Source: Albitalea sp966211955
Lineage (GTDB): Bacteria; Pseudomonadota; Gammaproteobacteria; Burkholderiales; Burkholderiaceae_C
Assembly (NCBI GenBank): GCA_966211955.1
Contig: CBIHOF010000009.1
Span: 139,296-203,295, forward strand
Direction of reading: 5' to 3'
DNA length: 64,000 nucleotides
Of this stretch, positions 56,111 through 64,000 are shown in pieces. Below the pieces are notes generated by a model. It was not told the DNA's origin and searched no databases. It saw only the letters and a list, made by a program, of their open reading frames with translations. How positions within the stretch are numbered: the stretch's first letter is position 1; each line of letters starts with the position of its first letter. The position numbers and the translations under genes are program-made.

Positions 56111-57079
56111 TCAGGCGGCATGGCCTTGCGCGGCCAGGGGCTCGGGGCGTGCCCGCAGTGCCCAGATGACGCCGGCGACCAGGCAGGCGATGCCGGCAAG
56201 CGTCGCGCCCGCAGGCATCCGCCCGCGCAGCACGAAGGCATACGCCAGCGCCGACAGCGTCTCGAAGACGATCAACTGCCCGGCCAGCGTGGTGGGCAGC
56301 CGCTGGCTCGCCTCGTTCCAGCAGAGCGTGCCCAGCCACGAGGCAAAGAGGCCGATCGCGAACATCAGCCCCGCGAAGCGCAGCGGCGCGGGCCCGAGCG
56401 GCATGGCGAAGGCGGAGCCGCTCGCGGTGTTCCAGGCCCAGAAGCCGATGAAGCCCGCGAGGGCCAGGGGCAGCGTCGCGATGCCCTGCGCCGTCGCCCA
56501 GGTGCGCGGGCTGCGGTCGGGATGGGCGCGCAGCCAGTCGGCGTTGCGGATGGGGTACCAGGTCCAGCAGATGAGTGCGCCGATCGCCAGCAGCGCACCG
56601 AGTGCATAGCGGCCGATGTCGGCGTGCGTGTCGGCGCGAAGCTGCTCGATTTCCACCTGGTTCACGAGCGCGATGCCCACGGCGATCACCACCAGTGACG
56701 GTGCGAGCTTGCGCCACGGCAGCCGGCCGTCGCGCCAGGCGTCTCGCAGGTTGGAGGTGATCGCGATGACCACCGGCAGCGTGCCGATGATCATGGTGGG
56801 CAGCGGCCCGCCGGCGCGCTGGATGGCCGCTGCAAGGCACAGGTAGTAGATGACGTTGCCCACCATCGACAGCTTCAGCGCTTCCAGCCAGTCGCTGCGC
56901 GTCAGCTGCATCAGCCGCTGGCGATCGAACCACGCCAAGGGCAGCGCGATGACGCCGAACGCGAGGTAGCGCGAGAAGGACAGGAGCGCCGCCGGGTACT
57001 CCGGCAGCATGAGCGGGGCGATGAAGACGAGGCCCCACATGAGGCCGGCGGCAAGCGCGAACAGGGTACCGAGAAGCAT
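56111..57079 (-). CDS. DMT family transporter (EamA-type)
   Basis: Inner membrane protein of 322 aa with about ten helices and two EamA halves. LLGTLFALAAGLMWGLVFIAP is the first helix and the second half starts near GALLAIGALICWTWY. Substrate unknown; such proteins export metabolites. The ATG at 57079 is followed directly by the first helix. It is 61 nt after the AraC regulator gene on the same strand, and may be controlled by it. Confidence 0.85.
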   Translation of the reverse strand: MLLGTLFALAAGLMWGLVFIAPLMLPEYPAALLSFSRYLAFGVIALPLAWFDRQRLMQLTRSDWLEALKLSMVGNVIYYLCLAAAIQRAGGPLPTMIIGTLPVVIAITSNLRDAWRDGRLPWRKLAPSLVVIAVGIALVNQVEIEQLRADTHADIGRYALGALLAIGALICWTWYPIRNADWLRAHPDRSPRTWATAQGIATLPLALAGFIGFWAWNTASGSAFAMPLGPAPLRFAGLMFAIGLFASWLGTLCWNEASQRLPTTLAGQLIVFETLSALAYAFVLRGRMPAGATLAGIACLVAGVIWALRARPEPLAAQGHAA

Positions 57080-57140
57080 GCCGCGAGTGTGACGGCGCGA
57101 CCTGGCCCCGTCTTGTACGAGCTTGCGGTGACGTTGGGGT

Positions 57141-58007
57141 TCAGCGTGCCACGCGCAGCGCCAGCTGCTGTTGGTAGCGGCCGGGCGTGACGCCGTACAT
57201 GCGGGCGAAGCGGCGCGTGAGGTGGGCCTGATCCACGAGCCCGACGTCGGCCGCAACGGTCGCCGGCGCACAGCCCGCGGCCAGCAACTGCTTGGCGCGA
57301 AACAGCCGCAGCGCCATCAGCATCTGGTGAGGCGTCGCATGATGGCGCGCCTTGAAGCGGCGTTGGAAGTGGAAGGGGCTGAGGCCGGCCTCCTGCGCCA
57401 GGTCATCGAGGCTCAGGGAATCGGCCAATCGGTCGCGCATCAACGCGACAGCACGGTCCAGCGCAGCATCGCTGCCAACCTGCCTCGCTTCCGAAACCCC
57501 TGCGCCACGCGCCAGCGGACGCACGGCATCGAGCAATTCCATCAACGCGCCATCGAGGGCCAGCGCATCGTTGGTCTGCCACATCAACGCCAGCAAGGCG
57601 TTGACGCGCAGCGCCACCACCCGCTCATGTGCCACCGGCTGAGCGAACCACCATCCGCGCTGGCCCGTCACTGCTTCCAGCACTTCAGGCTCGATGTAGA
57701 TCATGCGATAGCGCCAGCCCTGCGGCGTCTCGGCGCGGCCGGTGTGCAGCACGTCGGGATTCATGAGCACCACCGACTGCGCCGGCGCGAGGTGGTCGCT
57801 GCCGAGGTAGCGAAAGCGCTCGACGCCGTACTCGATGGCGCCGAGCCCGAAGCCTCCATGCACGTGCGGATCGAAGGCGAAGCGCACGATGTGCGCCTGG
57901 TACAGCTCGATGCCCTCGCGCTGCAGGCGCTTGAACTGCGCCGCCTCGCGGGGATGCTCGAAGCGTGCAGGAACGGCCGCGCATTCAGGCAACCGTTCCC
58001 CGCCCAT
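57141..58007 (-). CDS. AraC family transcriptional regulator
   Basis: Regulator of 288 aa. The N-terminal cupin-like ligand domain (HVHGGFGLGAIEYG and DVLHTGRAE) is followed by two helix-turn-helix units: SLDDLAQEAGLSPFHFQRRF and PATVAADVGLVDQAHLTRRF. The start is ATG at 58007, sharing one base with the stop of the M13 peptidase gene (TGATG), so it is coupled to it. It resembles the AraC type that governs an adjacent DMT or LysE exporter; here that is the gene at 56111-57079. Confidence 0.9.
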   Translation of the reverse strand: MGGERLPECAAVPARFEHPREAAQFKRLQREGIELYQAHIVRFAFDPHVHGGFGLGAIEYGVERFRYLGSDHLAPAQSVVLMNPDVLHTGRAETPQGWRYRMIYIEPEVLEAVTGQRGWWFAQPVAHERVVALRVNALLALMWQTNDALALDGALMELLDAVRPLARGAGVSEARQVGSDAALDRAVALMRDRLADSLSLDDLAQEAGLSPFHFQRRFKARHHATPHQMLMALRLFRAKQLLAAGCAPATVAADVGLVDQAHLTRRFARMYGVTPGRYQQQLALRVAR

Positions 58008-60115
58008 CACCACACCTTGCAGGGCTTCTCGCGCACCATCGGCTGGCCGGGCTTGCAGGAGAAAGCCCGCGCGAACTCGGGCATGTTGGCCACCACGCCG
58101 TTGACGCGGTAGCGGCCCGGCGAATGCGGGTCGGTGAGCGCGCGCAGGCGCAGTGCTTCCGGCCGGGTGCTGTTGCATGCCCATTGCGCCATGCCGATGA
58201 AGAAGCGCTGGTCGGGCGTGAAGCCGTCAATGTCCTGAAGCTTCTGGTTGGCAGTGGTCGTCTTCCAGGCGACGTAGGCGAGGATGGTGCCGCCCAGGTC
58301 GGCCACGTCTTCGCCGAGCGTGAGCTTGCCGTTGATCTTCACGTCGTCGACCACGGTGTAGCCCGAATACTGGTTGACGATGCACGAGGTGCGCTTGACG
58401 AACTCGTCGGCGTCCTTCTTGGTCCACCAGTCGCGCAGGTTGCCTTGCGCATCGAACTGCCGGCCTTCGTCGTCGAAGGCGTGCGTGAGCTCGTGGCCGA
58501 TGGTGGCGCCGGTGTTGCCAAAGTTGGGCGCGTCGTCCATCTTCGGGTCGAACAGGGGCGGCTGCAGGATGCCGGCGGGGAAGTTGATGTCGTTCATCTG
58601 CGAGTTGTAGTACGCATTCACCGTGGGCGGCGTCATGCCCCATTCGGCGCGGTCCACCGGCTTGCCGACCTTGGCGAGCTGGCGGCGCGCCTCGAAGGTC
58701 TGGCTGCGCTCGACGTTGCCGAAGTAGTCGCCCCGCTTGACCTCCAACGACGAATAGTCGCGCCACTTCTCCGGGTAGCCGATCTTGTTGACCAGCGTGT
58801 GCAGCTTCTCGAGCGCCGCCTTCTTGGTGGATGCACTCATCCAGTCCAGCGCGTTGATGCGCTGCTGCATGGCAGCTTCGATCGCACGCGTCATGTCGGC
58901 AGCGCGCTGCTTGGTCTCGGGCGCGAAGGTGCGCTTGGCGAAGACCTGGCCCAGCGCCTCGCCCAGGTCGCGGTCGACGGCGCGCACGCAGGTCTTCCAG
59001 CGCGGCGACATCTGCTGCACGCCGCGCAGCTTGGTCGAGTAGAAGTCGAAGTTGGCCTGCTCGAAAGGCTTGGCGAGGTTGACGGACTGGGCATCGACGA
59101 TCTGCCAGCGCAGGTAGGTCTTCCAGTCGGCAAGCGGCCGCTTGGCCAGCATCTGGTCGAGCTTCCTGTAGAAGGCCGGCTGCGCGACGTTGATGGCAGT
59201 GGCCGTGGGCACGTCCACCATCTTCAGGTAGGTCGCCCAATCGAAGTGGGGCGCCAGCTTCTTCACCTGCGCAAAGCTCATGCGGTGGTAGAGCTTGTGC
59301 GGGTCTCGCCGCTCCTCGCGCGTGAGCGACGCGCGTGCGAGCTCGGTCTCGATGGACAACACGGTGAGGGCATTGGCGGCCGCCTTCTCCTTCGTGTCGC
59401 CCAGCAGTTCGAACATGCGCGCGAGATGCTGCTGGTAGGCCGCGCGGATGTCCTTGGACTTGGCATCCGTCTTCAGGTACTGGTCGCGGTCGGGCAGCCC
59501 CAGGCCGCCGGCGTCGGCGGTGGTGATGACTTGCGAGGAGTTGGCAAAGTCCTGGTCGGACCCGAAGCGGAACATCGCGTTGTCGGTGCCCGTGAGATGC
59601 AGCCAGCCGATGAGCGTGGCCGCGTCCTTCACCGACTTCAACTGCGCGACTTTCGCAAGCGCCGGCTCGATGGGCTTGGCGCCGGCGGCATCGATGGCGG
59701 CTTCGTCCATGCAGGCGGCGAAGTAGTCGCCCGTCTTCTGCTCGGACGGCGTGCGGTCGGCACGCGGCTCGGCCACTTCATTGAGCAGGCCCCAGAGGTA
59801 GTGCAGGTTCTCGTCGTGCAGCTTGCCGTACACGCTCCAGCTCGACTGGTCGCCGGGAATGGGGTTCTTCTTTTCCCAGCCGCCGCAGGTGTACTGGTAG
59901 AAGTCGACGCAGGCGTTGGCCGATGGGTCCATGGAGTTGAGGTCCAGGCTCGGCGAGTAGGGCAAGGCAGTGAGGGGTGCGTCCGCGGGGGCAGGCGTGC
60001 TGGCTGCGGCCGGTGCGGCGGTCTGGGCGACGCTGGCCGCGATGGAGGCCAGTGCGAGCGATGCGGCGATCGCGACTTGCTTGAGCTTGCGGCCAGTGGT
60101 GCGGCGGGTGGTCAT
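58007..60115 (-). CDS. M13 family (neprilysin-like) metallopeptidase
   Basis: Zinc endopeptidase of 702 aa, secreted by a signal peptide (VAIAASLALASIAASVA). Landmarks are FYQYTCGGW near the start, the substrate loop NAYYNSQMNDINFPAGI, the zinc motif HELTH (541-545), the third ligand in GEDVADLGG (about 601-609; most relatives have E-N), and the end CKVW, typical of the family. The ATG at 60115 starts with a basic n-region. It lies in the periplasm or outside. It shares a coupled transcript with the AraC gene. Confidence 0.94.
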   Translation of the reverse strand: MTTRRTTGRKLKQVAIAASLALASIAASVAQTAAPAAASTPAPADAPLTALPYSPSLDLNSMDPSANACVDFYQYTCGGWEKKNPIPGDQSSWSVYGKLHDENLHYLWGLLNEVAEPRADRTPSEQKTGDYFAACMDEAAIDAAGAKPIEPALAKVAQLKSVKDAATLIGWLHLTGTDNAMFRFGSDQDFANSSQVITTADAGGLGLPDRDQYLKTDAKSKDIRAAYQQHLARMFELLGDTKEKAAANALTVLSIETELARASLTREERRDPHKLYHRMSFAQVKKLAPHFDWATYLKMVDVPTATAINVAQPAFYRKLDQMLAKRPLADWKTYLRWQIVDAQSVNLAKPFEQANFDFYSTKLRGVQQMSPRWKTCVRAVDRDLGEALGQVFAKRTFAPETKQRAADMTRAIEAAMQQRINALDWMSASTKKAALEKLHTLVNKIGYPEKWRDYSSLEVKRGDYFGNVERSQTFEARRQLAKVGKPVDRAEWGMTPPTVNAYYNSQMNDINFPAGILQPPLFDPKMDDAPNFGNTGATIGHELTHAFDDEGRQFDAQGNLRDWWTKKDADEFVKRTSCIVNQYSGYTVVDDVKINGKLTLGEDVADLGGTILAYVAWKTTTANQKLQDIDGFTPDQRFFIGMAQWACNSTRPEALRLRALTDPHSPGRYRVNGVVANMPEFARAFSCKPGQPMVREKPCKVW

Positions 60116-60185
60116 GGTCTTTCGGGGCACTTCGTGGGTGCGGTGTCGGACAAAGCCGCGAGCATGCCACGGCGTCATGGAATGT

Positions 60186-60521
60186 TCAGTGGGCTTTGCC
60201 CTTGGGCCGCTCCATCTGTGCGCCGGGTGCGTGGAAGGCCACCTGCTCGGGCACCAGGTTGCCTTCGTCGGGCGCGATGAGTTCGGAGCGCATGGCGATG
60301 GCGACCGAGGCCGGGTTCACCTTGCTGTTCGGATGCGTCGCCGCTTCGACCATGTTGCGGTACATCTGCGCCGGCAGCAGCATCGCGAGCTCCAGGCTCA
60401 GCTCGTTGGCGCGGTCGTAGTCGTCCAGCGGCGAGTTCTTGTCCAGCGAGCCGACGAGCACGAGGTACATCGACACCTTCTCGGCGAGGTCGAGCTTTTC
60501 GCGTGCGGGCAGGTTCTTCAT
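60186..60521 (-). CDS. conserved hypothetical protein
   Basis: Protein of 111 aa with no signal peptide, beginning MKNLPAREKLDLAEKVSMYL. It is mixed helical, with an acidic middle and a C-terminal basic patch (GAQMERPKGKAH). I do not recognise a family. AAGGAGG precedes the ATG at 60521, and a longer frame above it looks non-coding. It is 70 nt upstream of the M13 peptidase gene. Confidence 0.68.
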   Translation of the reverse strand: MKNLPAREKLDLAEKVSMYLVLVGSLDKNSPLDDYDRANELSLELAMLLPAQMYRNMVEAATHPNSKVNPASVAIAMRSELIAPDEGNLVPEQVAFHAPGAQMERPKGKAH

Positions 60522-60735
60522 GCGGGCCTCCTTGGGATCGTGGGGGCTGAGGGTACCGCAGTGCAGCGTGGCCATGGGTGGCTGCTGGATTTGCAGCGCA
60601 TGGTGTGCGGAGTGCGGCAGCGGCTGTTGCGAATGCATGAGGGTGGACGGCTTTCGGGCGTGTTCGAGGGTGCGACGTGCTGGCATGGTTGCTGCGCTGT
60701 GAAGGGCCGACTTCATTCCAACGCAAGGACCTTTC

Positions 60736-61229
60736 ATGAAGAACATCGCCGCCCTGGCACTCGCTGCCGCCACCGCTTTCCTCGCCGCACAGGCAAACGC
60801 CCAGGACGCCGCACCGGCCGCCGCCGCTTCGGCGCCGCGCGTCTATACCTACAACTACAAGTCCCCCACCTGAACCGGGCGCAGATCGATGCGCTGCTCG
60901 CCAAGCCCGAACAGCTGGTGGTGATCGACGTGCGTCGCCCCGACGAGCTCAGCACGATCGGGGGCTTTCCGGTGTACCTGAGCATCCAGCCCAAGGATCT
61001 GGAGCAGCGGCTGGCCTACATCCCGAAAGACCGGCTGATCGTGACCGTGTCCAACCATGCGGCGCGCGCTGGCGCGGCGGGCAACCTGCTGAGCGTGAAG
61101 GGCTTCAAGGTGGCCGGCGCGGCCGGCGTGCAGGAATATGAGGCGGAGGGTGGGAGTCTGGTGAAGGTGGCGGCGCCGGTTCATCCGACCACGGCTGCGG
61201 CCAATGCCAAAGGGGCCACCAAGCAATAG
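60736..61229 (+). pseudogene. rhodanese-like gene with a frameshift in a C run
   Basis: The ATG at 60736 opens a signal peptide (ALALAAATAFLAAQANAQD) and continues to VYTYNYKSP, then stops at 60871-60873. The downstream frame carries a rhodanese-like domain from LNRAQIDALLAKPEQLVVID to the stop at 61229. Adding one C in the run of five at 60863-60867 joins the two parts as KSPHLNRAQ. The loop that should hold the catalytic Cys reads VSNHAARAGAAGN, so even the repaired protein could not be a sulfurtransferase. The shift could be a real loss, phase variation or a sequencing error. Confidence 0.7.
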
Positions 61230-61352
61230 CCGGAGGAATGGCCGGAAAGATGGCAGGAGTAGCAGGGCGGGGCGCAGCCAGCGCCTACAAAGTTTTGCGA
61301 CGAATATTCCCGAGCGGTCACTTCACACTTGACCTCAGGACGAATTGCCTCC

Positions 61353-61372
61353 AAATTACCGAAAGGTAATTT
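61353..61372. promoter_or_regulatory. hipBA operator 1
   Basis: AAATTACC-GAAA-GGTAATTT is a perfect 8-bp dyad, 13 nt before the hipB ATG. It begins 18 nt after TTGACC (61329-61334), a fair -35 box, so it would cover the -10 region. Candidate HipB site. Confidence 0.65.
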
Positions 61373-61384
61373 CGGAGCTTCCCC

Positions 61385-61657
61385 ATGGCCACGAGCGATG
61401 GTGCAATACCGATCGGTAACGAATCTCTGGACTCCGTGGTTCGATCTTCGGTCGACCTCGGGGCCGTGGTGCGCCACCAGCGCAAGCGGCTCTCGCTGAA
61501 CCAGCTCGACATCGCCGGCCTCGGCAACACCGGAAACCGGTTCATCGTGGACCTTGAAAAAGGCAAACCCACGGTGCAGTTGCAGAAGGCGCTGGACGTG
61601 CTGGACCTGCTCGGACTTGAACTCGTGGTGCGCCGCAAGACGCCGCCCGCCCTCTGA
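61385..61657 (+). CDS. hipB: HipB-like antitoxin, helix-turn-helix
   Basis: Xre-type DNA-binding protein of 90 aa. The helix-turn-helix covers VVRHQRKRLSLNQLDIAGLG and GNRFIVDLEKGKPTVQLQKAL. It should bind HipA and repress the operon. GGAG precedes the ATG at 61385. The stop overlaps the hipA start (TGATG), which sets the usual ratio of antitoxin to toxin. Confidence 0.9.
   Translation: MATSDGAIPIGNESLDSVVRSSVDLGAVVRHQRKRLSLNQLDIAGLGNTGNRFIVDLEKGKPTVQLQKALDVLDLLGLELVVRRKTPPAL
61407..61418. promoter_or_regulatory. possible hipBA operator 2 inside hipB
   Basis: TACC-GATC-GGTA is a perfect 12-bp palindrome and repeats the core TACC-N4-GGTA of operator 1. The centres are 50 bp apart, close to five helical turns. 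It lies in the first codons of hipB. Confidence 0.45.
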
Positions 61658-62916
61658 TGCCCAGACCTTCCCAGCTGGACGTGTTCTTTGCCGACGAACT
61701 CGTCGGCACGATCCACGACACCTCGCCGATTTCCTTCGAATACGCCCAGGCATGGCTGGACCGGCGTCCGCCCATGCCGGTGGCGACGATCGCGCTCGCG
61801 AGCGGGCGGAATGACTCGGCGCAGGTGCAAGCCTTCTTCGAGAACCTTCTGCCCGAAGGCGAGCTGCGGCACTACATCGCCGACCAGAAGAAGGCGTCCA
61901 CCCTCTTCTCCTTGCTGCACGAGGTGGCCGGAGACACCACCGGCGGCTTCACCATCCTGCCCGCGGGTCAGCGGCCCGAGGCCCCGTCGTACGAACCCAC
62001 CACTTGGGAGCAGCTGGGTGCGACCCTCGCCAAGAAGTCGGCCGCCGCCATCGACGTCAAGGGACGCGATGCGCGGATCTCCCTGGCCGGCGCGCAGGAC
62101 AAGGCATTGATTGCCATCTTCGGTGATGGCGCACCGATGCTTCCGCTCGGAACTTCACCGTCCACGCACATCCTCAAGCCCGACATCAAGCGGCTCGCGA
62201 AGGTCTGGAATTCGGCGGCCAACGAGACCATGGTGATGCTCGCCGCGTCGACCTGCGGCTTGCCGACGGCCGAGGTCTTCTACGAATTCCACACCCGCTC
62301 GTGCATCGTCAAGCGCTTCGACCGCTTCATGCGGCCCGACGGGAGCCTCGACCGTCTGATTCAGTACGACCTCTGCCAGCTCAGCGGCGTGGTGTCCGAC
62401 AAGAAGTACGAGAAGGAAGGCGGCCCCGGGGTGCTCGGCTGCGCAGAGCTGATCCGCAAATACAGCAGCCGCCCGGCGGTGGACCTGCGCCATTTCGTCG
62501 GCTGGATCTTCTTCAATCTCTTCACGGGCAACAACGACAGCCACGCGAAGAACCTCTCGATGTACCGGCTGCCCGATGAAGGCGTGGTGCTCACGCCGTT
62601 CTACGACCTCATGTGCACCCGCATCTATCCCGGCCTCTCGCGGGAGTTCGCCTTCGCGATCGGTGGCGAAACCATGCCGGGGTCCATGACCCGCGATCAC
62701 GCCATCGACATGGCACGGCAGCTTCGAATGCAGCCCTCGTTCGTGCTGGGCCTGGCCGACGATCTCGCGCGCAAGATTCCGCAGGCCATGGCGCAGGCGT
62801 ATGCGACGGTGGCGCCATCGCTTCCCTCCGGCGGCCGGACGCTTGCCGGGCGCATCGAGCAGTTCGTCACCTCGACCACGAAGAAGACGGCAGCGCGCAT
62901 TCTCAAGGCGCCATGA
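61657..62916 (+). CDS. hipA: HipA-like serine/threonine kinase toxin
   Basis: Toxin kinase of 419 aa. E. coli HipA phosphorylates GltX, the glutamyl-tRNA synthetase, and induces persistence; the target here is not known. The N-terminal couple domain has FFENLLPEG. The P-loop equivalent is SLAGAQDK (142-149), the catalytic Asp is in GNNDSHAKN (291-299), and the metal Asp is in FYDLMC (315-320). All catalytic residues are intact. It overlaps hipB by one base. Confidence 0.93.
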   Translation: MPRPSQLDVFFADELVGTIHDTSPISFEYAQAWLDRRPPMPVATIALASGRNDSAQVQAFFENLLPEGELRHYIADQKKASTLFSLLHEVAGDTTGGFTILPAGQRPEAPSYEPTTWEQLGATLAKKSAAAIDVKGRDARISLAGAQDKALIAIFGDGAPMLPLGTSPSTHILKPDIKRLAKVWNSAANETMVMLAASTCGLPTAEVFYEFHTRSCIVKRFDRFMRPDGSLDRLIQYDLCQLSGVVSDKKYEKEGGPGVLGCAELIRKYSSRPAVDLRHFVGWIFFNLFTGNNDSHAKNLSMYRLPDEGVVLTPFYDLMCTRIYPGLSREFAFAIGGETMPGSMTRDHAIDMARQLRMQPSFVLGLADDLARKIPQAMAQAYATVAPSLPSGGRTLAGRIEQFVTSTTKKTAARILKAP

Positions 62917-62952
62917 AAAAGCCCCCGACACTCATCGCATCGAGGGCATCAA

Positions 62953-62981
62953 GAGCGGCCACGGGTCACTGACGGCCGCTC
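62953..62981. terminator. hairpin between hipA and the binding-protein gene
   Basis: GAGCGGCC at 62953-62960 pairs with GGCCGCTC at 62974-62981, with a small GTCA/TGAC dyad inside the loop. It lies between convergent genes. No T-run. Confidence 0.5.
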
Positions 62982-62993
62982 ACTTCTGGTTGA

Positions 62994-64000
<1,007 letters not shown>

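Overview
This is a high-GC chromosomal window from a betaproteobacterium of the order Burkholderiales, most likely Comamonadaceae or a close relative. Markers are a PhaM-type PHA granule protein, a DUF3567 protein, the betaproteobacterial torF-glnK-amtB cluster, a methionine synthase split into two genes, the ATP-grasp type of glutamate-cysteine ligase and an SAH riboswitch. I saw no tRNA, rRNA, CRISPR array, transposase or phage gene. It reads as core and lightly accessory chromosome. Both ends cut a gene: an HpcH/HpaI aldolase on the left and an ABC solute-binding protein on the right, both on the minus strand.

1-7.5 kb: aldolase, GNAT acetyltransferase, a divergent cytochrome b561 / cytochrome c' pair, the tRNA editing protein AlaX, then a two-gene polysaccharide export unit (SLBB exporter plus Wzz co-polymerase). 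7.5-15.1 kb: a patatin lipoprotein, then a minus-strand amino-acid cluster (lysE, eamA, aminotransferase, phzF, VOC protein, threonine-dehydratase-like enzyme) headed by a divergent MocR regulator. 15-25 kb: an unknown protein, uup, a Leu/Ile/Val-type binding protein, and gshA-kup-benE-gshB on one strand. 25-28 kb: nitrogen cluster torF-glnK-amtB behind a recognisable sigma-54 promoter and NtrC-like site.

28-41 kb: comM, a glycine-zipper envelope protein, metH2 behind an SAH riboswitch, a degenerate HD-GYP protein, metH1, a GGDEF-EAL protein and a tandem AAA ATPase. 41-47 kb: DUF3567, DUF3108, an FAH-family hydrolase, a TraB/GumN protein, a broken lipoprotein gene and a secreted subtilase. 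47-54 kb: phaM, a FIST protein, the glycolate oxidase subunits glcDEF, a MarR regulator and a SET-domain protein. 54-64 kb: a lipoprotein thioredoxin, a DMT transporter, an AraC regulator, an M13 peptidase, a frameshifted rhodanese-like gene, a hipBA module and the truncated binding protein.

The most unusual non-coding signal is a dispersed repeat of about 80 bp found five times. It always lies just downstream of a transcription unit and in the same orientation relative to it. One copy follows a strong terminator with no recognised gene in front of it, which points to an undetected small transcript near 55.0-55.26 kb. No wholly new multi-gene system is clear. The best leads are that hidden transcript with its repeat family, the hipBA operator pair, and the c-di-GMP-type genes placed between the two methionine synthase halves. 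All protein calls come from reading motifs by eye; no database search was run.
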